From NCBI GenBank assembly GCA_021850325.1, contig JAJZMF010000027.1, forward strand, positions 1-64,000: 64,000 nt of DNA, in the 5' to 3' direction. A model generated the notes under the pieces. The model saw nothing but the letters and a program-made list of their open reading frames with translations. It ran no database searches and was not told the DNA's origin. Positions 1 to 8,667 of the stretch are shown here, one piece after another. The stretch's first letter is position 1. Each line of letters starts with the position of its first letter. The position numbers and the translations under genes were made by a program. This DNA is from Actinomycetes bacterium (GTDB lineage Bacteria; Actinomycetota; Acidimicrobiia; Acidimicrobiales; Palsa-688).

Positions 1-437
1 CACGTACCCGCAAGCCTTCTCTCACCGTTCCTCCTGGCCTCGTGGTCGTCGGACCAGACAAGCCTGTCAGCGCGCGGGCGGCCCCAGGTGGATGCTCAGG
101 GGCGAACGTTGCCGGAAGGGGCACTAGCAAGTCATCGGTGACGCCCCTCCGCCCAAGCGGTTCAATCGAGCGGCTCATACTCCCCACATCCCCCTCCCGA
201 GAGGTGTACCCCATTATGATGCCCTTCACATCTGGATGGTACCTTTGGCCGGTCCGGGGCGCCTAAGACAAGCAGGCAGATCTGCCCGGTGTCAATGGCC
301 ATCAAGATCTCCCCAGTGGCGGCCATGAGCTTTCCCCAGCGACGGCCACGGTCCTGTCCCCAAGGAGGGCCAGACGGCCTCCCCGGGGACGGACAGGCTC
401 GCGCCCCGGGGTCTGCCGCCGTTCCTGTCCTGTGCCG
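1..437. other. left-edge region without a convincing gene
   Basis: No open frame here has recognisable protein similarity, a ribosome-binding site or a plausible domain. Frames on both strands overlap one another and read as low-complexity Arg/Pro/Gly-rich sequence, typical of GC-rich non-coding DNA. It may be decayed flank of the IstB-like remnant to its right. Confidence 0.4.
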
Positions 438-581
438 GGCCAGGGGCACCACTCCCTTGTCGGCCATCGCATCGGCCAGGCGCACCGGCTGGCCCTCACT
501 GAGCACCACGTGGGCGTGGTGCAACAAGCGGTCGACCAAGGCGGCCGTTCTCTTGTGGTCATGACAGAAAGCCCTGGTAGA
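438..581 (-). pseudogene. IstB-like ATPase C-terminal remnant (IS21 family)
   Basis: A short minus-strand stretch reads TAALVDRLLHHAHVV followed by GQPVRLADAMADKGVVPL. This resembles the C-terminal end of the IstB helper ATPase of IS21-family elements, where an A-x-x-DRLxHHA segment is followed by a short basic tail. The Walker A and B motifs of IstB are absent upstream, no IstA transposase is visible and no terminal inverted repeats were found. It is therefore a decayed fragment, not an active element. The match is from memory of the family and the stretch is short, so identity is moderate at best. Confidence 0.4.
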
Positions 582-848
582 TCGGCACGCTCGGTGTCGT
601 GGACGTAGCTGACACAACGTACCCTCATGCCCGGCTAGCTCACCGCCGGGCCGAGCGAGCTCTTCTCTGGCGATCCAGTTCCTTCATCAGGAACCAGTAG
701 AACGATCGCCTCTTTGTCAAGGTGGGCCCCGCAGAGGTGCCGGTTGCACACCCCCGCGCCCGCCGTCCCCCGATGCAGCGTGAACAGCTCGTGAAATGGG
801 CAGCCCACCGCGCCCTCCCGCCTGGGCCCGGCTTTAGGATCGCCGGCC
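582..848. other. leader region of the adenine deaminase gene
   Basis: About 270 bases between the IstB-like fragment and the adenine deaminase start. I see no strong promoter hexamers, no riboswitch-like fold and no coding frame with recognisable similarity. An AGGA at about 837-840 is a weak ribosome-binding site for the gene that follows. Confidence 0.35.
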
Positions 849-2642
849 ATGAGAGACCACATCGACCCCGAGGTGCGCCGCCGGGCCATGCGCGCCGCGC
901 TGGGCCAGGAGGGCTTCGACCTGCTGCTGACGGGGGGCACGGTGGTCGACGTGGCCACCGGGGAGCTGCGCCCGGCAGACGTCGGCGTGGTCGGCCCTCT
1001 GGTCGCCAGCGTCCACCCTGCAGGCCAGCGCGTCGATGCTGCTCGGGTTGTCGACTGCAGCGGCGCGTACATCGCGCCAGGCCTCATCGACATGCACGTG
1101 CATTTTGAGAGCTCGATGCTCACGCCCGCCGCCTACGCCGCCGCCGTGGCGCCAAGGGGGACCACGACGGTCTTCTGCGACCCGCACGAGCTGGCCAACG
1201 TGGCCGGCCTGGAGGGCGTGCGCTATGCCGTACAGGCCAGCCGGGGCCTGCCTGTGAGGTTCATCGTGCAGGCGCCGTCGTGCGTGCCGCCCCAGCCCGG
1301 CCTGGAACTGTCGGGCTATGACCTCGGCTCGGCCGAGGTGGCGGAGATGCTCTCGTGGCCCGAGGTGGGCGGCCTGGCCGAGGTCATGGACATGCTCGGG
1401 GTGCTGGGTTCGGCCCCCCGCATGGTGGACGTGGTATCGGCCGGCCTGGACAGCGGCAAGCTGGTATCGGGGCACGCCAGTGGCCTGGGGCCGGCCGAGC
1501 TGGCCGGGTACCTGTGCGCAGGCATCGACTCGGACCACGAGGTCTTCGCCCCCGGTGACGTGATGGCCCGCCTGCGGGCGGGGATGACGGTCGAGTTGCG
1601 GGGCATGCTCGACCACCTGCTCCCCGAGGTGGTCACCCAGCTCGCGGCCCTACCCGAACTGCCCGTCCACCTGGTGCTGTGCACGGACGACCTGTTCGCC
1701 GACACCCTGCTGCGCGAGGGCGGGGTCGACCACCTGGTGCGCAGGCTGGTGGCCTATGGCATGCCCCCGGTTCGGGCGGTCAGGGCCGCCACCTACCATG
1801 CCGCGTACCGCCTCGGCCGAGCCGACCTCGGTCTGGTGGCGGCGGGGCGCCTGGCTGACCTCGTCGTGCTGGACGACCTGGCCGGCTTCAACGTGCGCCA
1901 GGTCTACTCGGGCGGCGCGCTGGTGGCCGAGGGGGGCGAGCTCGTGGCCGTGCCCCAGGCGCCGCCTGCCGTGGCGCCCCGGCACACGGTGCGCCTCAAC
2001 ACCCTGTCGACCAGCGACTTCGTCCTGCGCCTGCCCGCGGCAACGGGCCAGACGGGCTCCCGGGCGCGCCTGCGCAGCGTGCACGGGGTCGTGGCCACCA
2101 CCTGGGCCGAGGCCGAGGTGGACGTGCGTGATGGCGCCGTGGTCTTGCCCGAGGGCCACCTGCTCCAAGCGGTGGTGCACCGCCACGGCCGCACCGAGCC
2201 GGTGGTGCACCTGGCGCTCGTGAGCGGTTGGGGCGGCCCGTGGACCGGTGCCATTGCCACCACCGTCTCGCACGACACCCACAACCTGGTCGTGTTCGGG
2301 CGGGACGCCGCCGATATGGCCGTGGCCGCCAACGCGGTCATCGAGAGCCAGGGGGGTGTAGCCGTGGCCGCGGGCGGGGCCGTGCTCGCCCACCTGGCCC
2401 TGCCCATCGCCGGCATCCTCTCGGACCTCCCGGCGCCCGAAGTGGCAGCCAAGCAGCGGGAGCTGCTCCAGGCCGCCCTCAGCGTCGGCCTACCCCGGGG
2501 GGCGCTCACCCAGCCCCTGCTGCAGGTCTTCGCAGCGACCCTCGCCTGCCTGCCCGGACCCCACGTCACCGACCTGGGCCTGGTGGACGGCTCAACCGGG
2601 GAGCTGGTGGGCAGCCCGCTGATCGCCCTGTCGGCCCCGTAG
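849..2642 (+). CDS. ade: adenine deaminase
   Basis: 597-residue amidohydrolase of the bacterial adenine deaminase family (adenine to hypoxanthine plus ammonia), cytoplasmic. An N-terminal beta-sandwich part is followed by the metal-site strand GLIDMHVHFESSMLTP (about residue 78) and RGTTTVFCDPHELANV, then GHASGL and GIDSDHE, all hallmarks of Ade. The C-terminal part has the ADLVVLDDL strand and the family's Gly/Ala-rich tail domain. Length is normal for the family. The ATG at 849 has a weak AGGA 8 bases upstream. It faces the minus-strand transport/deaminase operon, suggesting a shared role in purine-base salvage. No key residue appears missing. Confidence 0.9.
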   Translation: MRDHIDPEVRRRAMRAALGQEGFDLLLTGGTVVDVATGELRPADVGVVGPLVASVHPAGQRVDAARVVDCSGAYIAPGLIDMHVHFESSMLTPAAYAAAVAPRGTTTVFCDPHELANVAGLEGVRYAVQASRGLPVRFIVQAPSCVPPQPGLELSGYDLGSAEVAEMLSWPEVGGLAEVMDMLGVLGSAPRMVDVVSAGLDSGKLVSGHASGLGPAELAGYLCAGIDSDHEVFAPGDVMARLRAGMTVELRGMLDHLLPEVVTQLAALPELPVHLVLCTDDLFADTLLREGGVDHLVRRLVAYGMPPVRAVRAATYHAAYRLGRADLGLVAAGRLADLVVLDDLAGFNVRQVYSGGALVAEGGELVAVPQAPPAVAPRHTVRLNTLSTSDFVLRLPAATGQTGSRARLRSVHGVVATTWAEAEVDVRDGAVVLPEGHLLQAVVHRHGRTEPVVHLALVSGWGGPWTGAIATTVSHDTHNLVVFGRDAADMAVAANAVIESQGGVAVAAGGAVLAHLALPIAGILSDLPAPEVAAKQRELLQAALSVGLPRGALTQPLLQVFAATLACLPGPHVTDLGLVDGSTGELVGSPLIALSAP

Positions 2643-2643
2643 G

Positions 2644-2690
2644 CGCCCCGGCATGGGGCGGGGCCCCGGCAGCCGGCCCCGGCAGGGCCG
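2644..2690. terminator. GC-rich hairpin between convergent genes
   Basis: CGCCCC at 2644-2649 pairs with GGGGCG at 2655-2660 across a 5-base loop, followed by a second GGGGCC/GGCCCC-rich region. It lies between the stop of the adenine deaminase gene and the stop of the convergent permease gene. There is no clear T tract, so its termination strength is uncertain. Confidence 0.4.
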
Positions 2691-2753
2691 CAGGGCTCGT
2701 ACCCCCGGGCCGGGGCTTGCTGTAGGTGCAGGCCAGTGCGGGCCTGGGACTGC

Positions 2754-4397
2754 TCACGTGGTGCCGAAGCGGCGTAGCACGGGTGCTTCCACCAAGCCGA
2801 CGGCGGCGTACACTGCCGCCGAGACCACAGTGGTCAGCACCACGCCCGACCACAGCAAGGCGAACTCCGAGCCGGTGCCGGCCTCGAGCATCAGGTAGCC
2901 GAGGCCCTGCCCGGTCGAGAGCCACTCGGCCAGGACGGCGCCGAGCATGGCCCCCGGCGCGGCGATGCGGGCCGAGCTGAACAGGCTGGGCAGGGCGCTC
3001 GGCACGCGGAGCTTCCACAGGGTGGCCCACGACGAGGCCCCGTAAGCCCGCATGACGAGGAGGGGGCCGGCGGCGGGGGAGCGCAGCCCGCCGACCACGT
3101 TGACCAGGGTGGGGAAGAACGTCACGATGCCGGCGATAGCGGTCACGCTCAGCAGCCCCCGCCCGAGGGCCAGTGTGATGAGAGGGGTCATCGCCACGAG
3201 GGGCACGGACCTCAGGACCAGGGCCACGGGCATGAACGTCGACTCGACGGCGCGCCAGCTGACCACGGCCATGGCGGCGCCCACGGCGAGCACCGTGCCC
3301 GCCAGGTAGCCGAGCGACGCATCGCGCAGGGTGGTCGCCAGCGCGGCCCACAGCTGGGAACGGTTGGCGCCGGCTCCCGGCCCCTGGGCCACGAAGTCCC
3401 AGACGTCGACCGGTCCCTTGGCAAAATAAGGGTTGAGGCCCAGGACCTTTATGAACCCGGCCCATACGACCACCGCCGCCGCCAGTGACAGCGCCAGGAG
3501 CGAGACCGAGCGCAGGGCCCGCCACGCCAGCCCCCCGAACCCTGGGCCACTCGTCCCCGAGCCGGGGCTTGCCGTGCCCGGTTGGGAGCCGGCCGCCACT
3601 GCCCATGGCGTGGCCCACCTGGCGACCCGACCGGTGAGGCTGTAGCCGGCTCCGGCCACCGCGGCGGCAAAAAGGGCCAGGGCCCACACCCGCGTGACCT
3701 CCAGGGACTGCTCGGCGTTGATCATGGCCACACCGATGCCGCTGTTACCTCCGAGGTACTCGCCGATGATGGCGCCGAGCAGGGCAGCCGGGGCCGCCAC
3801 CTGGAGGGCGGCGAACAGGCTCGGCAGGGAGGACCGCAGGCGCACCTTGGTGAGCGCCGCCCAGGCGGAGCCGCCGTAGGCGTGGACCATGTCCAAAGCG
3901 GTGGGGTCCGCCGAGCGCAACCCTGCCGTCATCCCCACCAGCGTGGTGAAGAACACGCTCAGTGCGGCTAGGACCACCTTGGGCTGGTCGCCGTTGAGCA
4001 CGATGTTGAGGATGGGGGCGATGGCGATGATGGGCATGCAGTAGCTGGCGATGGCCAGCCGTAGCAGCGCCGCCTCGGCGACCCTGCTGGCCGTGAACAC
4101 CAGGGCGACGACCACTGCGGCCAGGTTGCCCCACAGCCAGCCCTGGGCCGCCTCGGACAAGGTGACCCCGGCGTTCTGCCACAGCAGGCTACGGTCGTGC
4201 CACAGCCCGCCGAGCACCCCGACCGGGGTGGGCATTATGTGCCGGCCGGCGAACACGTAGGCGGCCAGCGCCTCCCAGGCCAGCAGCAGCCCCGCCGCCC
4301 CGGCGGCACTGCCGAGCCAGCCATGAGCCCTCCCTTGCCCGTCGGCGCGACCTTGGGCCGTCCCGGCCAGGCCGGCGGGAGCCAAGAGCCCGCTCAA
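2754..4397 (-). CDS. ABC transporter permease, two fused SsuC/TauC-type domains
   Basis: About 547 residues carrying two complete BPD_transp_1 permease domains in tandem. Each has a cytoplasmic loop of the EAA type: MVHAYGGSAWAALTKVRLRSSLPS in the first half reads as the coupling loop, and MRAYGASSWATLWKLRVPSALPS repeats it in the second. About six hydrophobic segments lie in each half, separated by a Gly/Ser/Pro linker near residue 265. Family members are normally about 260 residues and dimerise, so one polypeptide replaces the dimer. The likely start is TTG at 4397, overlapping the upstream deaminase stop as TTGA; a TTG at 4385 is an alternative. Its ATPase is probably the divergent gene at 7585. 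The substrate is not readable from sequence; context suggests a purine-like or related small molecule. Confidence 0.82.
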   Translation of the reverse strand: MSGLLAPAGLAGTAQGRADGQGRAHGWLGSAAGAAGLLLAWEALAAYVFAGRHIMPTPVGVLGGLWHDRSLLWQNAGVTLSEAAQGWLWGNLAAVVVALVFTASRVAEAALLRLAIASYCMPIIAIAPILNIVLNGDQPKVVLAALSVFFTTLVGMTAGLRSADPTALDMVHAYGGSAWAALTKVRLRSSLPSLFAALQVAAPAALLGAIIGEYLGGNSGIGVAMINAEQSLEVTRVWALALFAAAVAGAGYSLTGRVARWATPWAVAAGSQPGTASPGSGTSGPGFGGLAWRALRSVSLLALSLAAAVVVWAGFIKVLGLNPYFAKGPVDVWDFVAQGPGAGANRSQLWAALATTLRDASLGYLAGTVLAVGAAMAVVSWRAVESTFMPVALVLRSVPLVAMTPLITLALGRGLLSVTAIAGIVTFFPTLVNVVGGLRSPAAGPLLVMRAYGASSWATLWKLRVPSALPSLFSSARIAAPGAMLGAVLAEWLSTGQGLGYLMLEAGTGSEFALLWSGVVLTTVVSAAVYAAVGLVEAPVLRRFGTT

Positions 4398-5455
4398 GCC
4401 GGCGCACCCGGCAGGCCGGCCAGCTGCTCGTCGAGACGGTCGAGCTCCGCCTCGAGCTCGGCCCGCAACGCCGCCCGCTCCGGGCCGCCCAACCAGGCCG
4501 CCTCCACCCCTGTGAGGACCAGCCGCCTCACCTCTTGGGGGCCGGCGCCCATGGCCGGGCACATACGGGCGTACTCCTCGCCGATGTCGGTGGCGAACAT
4601 GGTGGGGTCGTCGGAGTTGAGCGTCACCCGCAGCCCCGCCTCCACCATGGCCCTTATGGGGTGGGCGGACAGCTCAGGCCAGCCGTAGACGACCGAAGTA
4701 GAGGTGGGGCAGCAGGTGAAGAACACGCCCTCATCGCGGCAGCGCGCCACAGCGGCAGGCGACGCGAGCACGTGGTAGCCGTGGTCCACCCGCTCACAGC
4801 CGAGCTCGTCCAAACAGGTCAGCACGTTGGCGGCCGGGCCGTCCTCGGCAGCGTGGCTCGTGAGGCGCAGGCCTCCTCGTCGGGCGCGGGCGAAAGCATC
4901 CTTGAACTTCTCCGGCGGGTCGGGTGCCTCGGCACCGTCCATGCCGAGGCCGATGACCTCGGGCGCCCGGCATGCCAGGACCTCGTCCACCATGGCCAGG
5001 GCGGTCTGCGGGTCGTCCTGGCGGTAGATGTCGGCGATGAGCCGGCACTGCACGCCGTAGTCCGCCTCGGCCGCCCGGATCCCCTCGACCAGGCCTTCGA
5101 CACAGGTGGCCATGGGCACGCCGCGCCGGGTGTGCAGGGTGGGGTTGAAGAACATCTCCCGGTAGCGCAGGTTGCCCAGCTCGGCCCCGTCGGCCAGGGA
5201 CTCGTAGGCCGTGCGGGCGAAGTCCTCGCGGTCGATGAGGGTGGACGAGACAAGAGCGAATATCTCGAGGAACTGGTAGATGGTCCCGTAGTCGTAGAGC
5301 CTGCCCACGTCCTCGGTGGGGAGCCGGGTGCCGTGCTTGCGCGCCAGCTCGGCAAAGGTCGACGCCCGGACGGTCCCTTCGAAGTGGCAGTGCAGCTCGA
5401 CCTTGGGGACACGCCGCAGGTACTGGTCGAAGCTGGTGATGGGCCCGGTGATCAC
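4394..5455 (-). CDS. adenosine/adenine deaminase family protein
   Basis: 353-residue metal-dependent deaminase of the adenosine deaminase family. Catalytic elements are all visible: HCHFEGTVR (the HxH zinc ligands, about residue 18), SHAAED (zinc His and catalytic Glu; usually HAGE), RVDHGYH (active-site His) and LNSDDPTMF (zinc Asp pair). The CPTSTSVVYGW segment near residue 250 departs from the CPTSN or CPLSN of typical members, so adenosine need not be the substrate. The GTG start overlaps the stop of the upstream binding-protein gene (GTGA), and its own stop overlaps the permease start, so it is translationally coupled inside a transporter operon. It probably deaminates the imported compound. 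Confidence 0.85.
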   Translation of the reverse strand: MITGPITSFDQYLRRVPKVELHCHFEGTVRASTFAELARKHGTRLPTEDVGRLYDYGTIYQFLEIFALVSSTLIDREDFARTAYESLADGAELGNLRYREMFFNPTLHTRRGVPMATCVEGLVEGIRAAEADYGVQCRLIADIYRQDDPQTALAMVDEVLACRAPEVIGLGMDGAEAPDPPEKFKDAFARARRGGLRLTSHAAEDGPAANVLTCLDELGCERVDHGYHVLASPAAVARCRDEGVFFTCCPTSTSVVYGWPELSAHPIRAMVEAGLRVTLNSDDPTMFATDIGEEYARMCPAMGAGPQEVRRLVLTGVEAAWLGGPERAALRAELEAELDRLDEQLAGLPGAPA

Positions 5456-6564
5456 GCTTGGTTCGAGCCCTTGTAGATCTCCTGCAGGATCTCGTTGGTG
5501 AAGTAGGAAGGCTTGCTCTTGATACCCACCAGCGACAGGGTCCTGATGTTGGCGGCCACGTCGGCAGGGCTCATCCAGAACAGGCCGTGCCGGGCGGTGG
5601 TCCCGGTCTGGAACAGCTTCTGGTAGGCGCCCAGCTCCTCCTGCTGGGTACGCACGTCCAGGCCGTCTGACTTGCCGTAGACGTCGACGGTGAGGTGGGC
5701 GGCCAGCGTGGGGTCCAGGAACGCCTTCTGCCAGCCCTGGATCTCACCCTTCATCAGGGCCACCACCTTGGCGCGCTCGGAGGGGTTGTCCAGGCTCGAG
5801 GCGGACGCCAGGTAGGTCCCGCTGTAGAGGCGGTAGCCGTAGTCGTACAGGAGCCAGCTCTTGGTGGCCACGCCCTTGGCTGCCAGCAGGAACGGCTCGT
5901 TGGTGATGAACGCGTACCACCCGTCCACCGTCCCCGCCGCCAGGGGCGACGGGTCGAACTGTACCGGCACGATATCGACCTTGGCCTCGGGGATGCCCTG
6001 CAGCTCGAGGAAGGCCCTGAACGAAAGCAGGTTCCCGGCCTGCACACCGATCTTCTTGCCGATCATGTCCTTCGGGCCGTTGATGGGCCGCTTGGCGAGC
6101 GACATGATGGCTTGGGGCGCCTTTTGCATCTGGGCCCCGATGATCTTCAGGTCGGCACCGTTGTTGATGGCCGCCGAGGTCAGGTCCGGCCCGCTTATGC
6201 CCACCAGGGCCTTGCCCGAGACCACGATGGGCTCCACCGAGGTGTTGGGCCCGCCGGGCAGCAGGGTGACCGACAGGCCCGCCCGTTGGTAGTACCCGGA
6301 CGACCTGGCGATGTAGCTCCCGGCGAACTCGATGTCGTCGATCCAATCGAGCTGCAGGCTGGCTGCCCCCAGGGACCGGGCCGCCGGGTGAAGTGACGCT
6401 GCCGCGGCACGCCCGGAGCCGAGCAGGCCCTCCCACGCCCCGGCCCCCGAGGTGGCCAGCACGGCCACCCCGGCGCTACGGCGCAGGGCCTGTGACAAAA
6501 AGGTACGGCGGTCGGTGTACTGTGGGCTCACGGGCGTTTTCCTTTGCTGTGTGGGCGACGTCAT
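5452..6564 (-). CDS. NMT1/SsuA-like solute-binding protein, Tat-exported
   Basis: 370-residue periplasmic-type binding protein of the NMT1/THI5-SsuA-TauA superfamily. A twin-arginine signal (TDRRTFLSQALRR, near residue 18) precedes a hydrophobic stretch and an Ala-rich cleavage region. The mature part starts SLQLDWIDDIEFAGSYIA and contains the usual GKKIGVQAGN and SPLAAGTVDGW segments. The ATG at 6564 overlaps the upstream dioxygenase stop as ATGA. No lipobox cysteine is present. It should deliver its ligand to the fused permease downstream; the D-W-x-x-D-I-E-F start is reminiscent of pyrimidine- or nucleobase-type members, but ligand assignment is inference. Confidence 0.83.
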   Translation of the reverse strand: MTSPTQQRKTPVSPQYTDRRTFLSQALRRSAGVAVLATSGAGAWEGLLGSGRAAAASLHPAARSLGAASLQLDWIDDIEFAGSYIARSSGYYQRAGLSVTLLPGGPNTSVEPIVVSGKALVGISGPDLTSAAINNGADLKIIGAQMQKAPQAIMSLAKRPINGPKDMIGKKIGVQAGNLLSFRAFLELQGIPEAKVDIVPVQFDPSPLAAGTVDGWYAFITNEPFLLAAKGVATKSWLLYDYGYRLYSGTYLASASSLDNPSERAKVVALMKGEIQGWQKAFLDPTLAAHLTVDVYGKSDGLDVRTQQEELGAYQKLFQTGTTARHGLFWMSPADVAANIRTLSLVGIKSKPSYFTNEILQEIYKGSNQA

Positions 6565-7430
6565 CGCGCCGCGTTCTTGACGAAGTCTTCGTTCTCCCAG
6601 CGCACCGGCTTTCGCCCGCCGAACCAGGAGCCCCTTATATGGCGACGCCGCGCGGCCGAACTGGTCGCCACGGCAGCCGAGTGCCACAGGTAGCAGTCGT
6701 GGAAGAGCACGTCGCCCCTCTCGGCATAGAGCGCGACCTCCCCGGGGACCTTCTCGAAGCGCAGGGGCATGGGCGCCGGCGGGGCGGCAGCGGTGTGACC
6801 TCCTGTCGGGCGGGACCCCGCGGGGACCACGGCGCCGTTGACGTTCTCGTAGGGTGCCGGCGTGGCCCACAGGTGGCTGCCGGGTACCACCCGCAAGAAA
6901 CCGTTGTCGGGGCTTGTGGCGTCCAGGTGCACCGTAACTGCGGTGGCCGGCCACAGGTCCAGGTGGGGCGCCGACTGCCAGTCGCTGTGCCAGCCGATAC
7001 GCCTGTACCCGCTGTCGGGCCCGGGCCGGGCGTCCTGGTACACGAAGCCGGAGTCGCTGTCCTCTGCGGACCAGCACCCCGGCCCGAGCCACCCCCGCAC
7101 CAGTTCGGCCACGGGAGGGCTGTGCAGCAGGTGCCGGGCCGTGGGCGACAGTTCGGTGATGTGCTGGACGTAGTTCGGCTGCCCGGTCGGGGGCCGGCCT
7201 TTCTCCTCGTTGAACCTGTCGGTGCCGTAACGGGCGTCGAGCCGGCCGTCGGCCAGCCGGCGCTGAGCCGAGCTGCACTCCTCGGACAGCGCATCAGCCG
7301 TCGCGCCTTCGACAGCGCCGCTCAGCACGGCAAACCCGTGGTGGCGGTAAAAGGCCGTCAGGGCGGTGAGCTCGTCGGGGCGGAAGGCCCAGGGAGTTGC
7401 CCCGAGGCCGCTGGTCTGGGTCGTCGGCAC
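6561..7430 (-). CDS. phytanoyl-CoA dioxygenase (PhyH) family Fe(II)/2-oxoglutarate oxygenase
   Basis: About 289 residues with the double-stranded beta-helix iron site: GWHSDWQ gives the H-x-D pair (about residues 148 and 150), a distal His lies in DCYLWHSA (about 250), and an Arg-rich strand follows for 2-oxoglutarate. Family members hydroxylate or demethylate small molecules. It is the first gene of the coupled operon and its stop overlaps the binding-protein ATG. I chose GTG at 7430 because the longer frame to 7586 would run through an AT-rich promoter-like patch and collide with the divergent ATPase start; the start remains uncertain. It probably acts on the transported substrate or a downstream product. 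Confidence 0.82.
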   Translation of the reverse strand: MPTTQTSGLGATPWAFRPDELTALTAFYRHHGFAVLSGAVEGATADALSEECSSAQRRLADGRLDARYGTDRFNEEKGRPPTGQPNYVQHITELSPTARHLLHSPPVAELVRGWLGPGCWSAEDSDSGFVYQDARPGPDSGYRRIGWHSDWQSAPHLDLWPATAVTVHLDATSPDNGFLRVVPGSHLWATPAPYENVNGAVVPAGSRPTGGHTAAAPPAPMPLRFEKVPGEVALYAERGDVLFHDCYLWHSAAVATSSAARRRHIRGSWFGGRKPVRWENEDFVKNAAR

Positions 7431-7584
7431 ACGGAGATGGTAAATAGGTAATTGTTGCGGGGGTGTTTCGGTCTGTGACGCCGCTGTTACGGGCCGGTTA
7501 AGACTGCGTGCCGGCTCGGCCGAGGGCAGGCAATAGGCCGGGATCCGGGCGCGGCCGCCGGGCGCGCTCGGTACCATTCGGCCC
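7431..7584. promoter_or_regulatory. divergent promoter region, dioxygenase operon / ATPase
   Basis: This 154-base gap separates the divergent dioxygenase and ATPase genes. It holds the only AT-rich patch nearby (TAAATAGGTAATTGTTG at about 7440-7456), in contrast to the GC-rich surroundings. Exact -35 and -10 elements could not be fixed by eye. No inverted repeat matching the LacI or GntR sites elsewhere in the window is present. Confidence 0.45.
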
Positions 7585-8457
7585 ATGTCTTTGACCTACG
7601 AGCACTCAGAGAGGGCACTGCTGGCTGGTACCGCGGCACTGGCGTCTGGCTACCCGGCGGGCGCAGGAGGCATATCGGTCCAGGGGTTGTCCAAGCAGTT
7701 CCGTATCCGCCGCTCCACCGTGCAAGCCCTCGACGGGGTCGACCTGGAGGCGCCGCGGGGCTCGTTCGTGGCCCTGCTCGGCCCCTCTGGGTGCGGCAAG
7801 TCAACAGTGCTGCGGGTGCTCGCCGACCTGGAGCAGCCGAGCGCGGGCACCGTGCTGGTCCACGGCGAGGCCCCCCACGCCGTGCGCAGCGCCCACCGCC
7901 TCGGCATTGCGTTCCAGGACGCCGCCCTGCTGCCATGGCGCTCGGTGGTGGCCAATATCCGCCTACCCCTCGAGATGGGCGGACGGCAGGTCTCGCCCGG
8001 GGCCATCGCCGACCTGGTGGACCTGGTCGGCCTCAAGGGTTTCGAGCAGGCGCGGCCGGCGCAGCTGTCAGGAGGGATGCGCCAGAGGGTGGCGATAGCG
8101 CGGGCCCTGGTCATGGGCCCTGAGGTGCTGCTGTTGGACGAGCCCTTTGGTGCCCTCGACGAGATGACCCGCCAGCGGCTCAACATCGAGCTGCTACGCA
8201 TATGGGCCGAACGCGCCCCCACCACTTTGCTTGTGACCCACTCCATCAGCGAGGCCGTCTTCCTGGCCGACATGGTCGCGGTGATGTCCCCCCGGCCGGG
8301 GCGCATGCGCGCCCTGGTCGAGGTGGGCCTGCCCCGGCCCCGCTCGCCCGAGATCATGAGGTCGCCGAGCTTCCACGCCATCTGCGACCATCTGAGCGAG
8401 GTGCTGTTCGGGGACGGTCTGCCTCCCTCGGGCGACGACCAGTCCACGGGGACATGA
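7585..8457 (+). CDS. ABC transporter ATP-binding protein, SsuB/TauB type
   Basis: 290-residue ATPase. Walker [10 protein letters not shown] (residues 66-74), Q-loop FQDAALLPW, signature LSGGMRQR, Walker [13 protein letters not shown] and the switch His in [10 protein letters not shown] are all intact. The [11 protein letters not shown] wording after the Q-loop is typical of the nitrate/sulfonate/taurine importer subfamily, matching the SsuC-like permease and NMT1-like binding protein encoded divergently. An N-terminal extension of about 28 residues precedes the ATPase fold. The ATG at 7585 is the first start in frame. Confidence 0.9.
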   Translation: MSLTYEHSERALLAGTAALASGYPAGAGGISVQGLSKQFRIRRSTVQALDGVDLEAPRGSFVALLGPSGCGKSTVLRVLADLEQPSAGTVLVHGEAPHAVRSAHRLGIAFQDAALLPWRSVVANIRLPLEMGGRQVSPGAIADLVDLVGLKGFEQARPAQLSGGMRQRVAIARALVMGPEVLLLDEPFGALDEMTRQRLNIELLRIWAERAPTTLLVTHSISEAVFLADMVAVMSPRPGRMRALVEVGLPRPRSPEIMRSPSFHAICDHLSEVLFGDGLPPSGDDQSTGT

Positions 8458-8505
8458 ACGGGCTGGGCCGGCGCACCCCCGTGTTCTCGTTACGTCATAG
8501 CTCCA

Positions 8506-8535
8506 CCACCGGGTCGGGCCGGTGGCAACAAATTG
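8506..8535. terminator. hairpin between convergent ATPase and deoC genes
   Basis: CCACCGG at 8506-8512 pairs perfectly with CCGGTGG at 8519-8525 around a 6-base loop, followed by a locally AT-rich CAACAAATTG. The rest of the 210-base gap shows no gene. It probably ends transcription from the plus-strand ATPase gene, and perhaps both convergent units. Confidence 0.45.
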
Positions 8536-8667
8536 CTGCTTGAGCCCCGCCAGCAGCGTTGCCCGGTGCCGGCGCTCCCGTTGGGCCCGCTGGCGCGAAC
8601 GGCTCTGGCGGTGCCGGCGGTAGTAGCGGGGGCCCGGGCCACCGTAGACCTCACGTCCCCCGTGCCA

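Noticed and set aside
6565-7278. Longer N-terminus for the NMT1-like binding protein
   Set aside because: The upstream extension is antisense-free but overlaps the dioxygenase gene in another frame; the Tat signal begins right after ATG 6564, which also forms the ATGA overlap.
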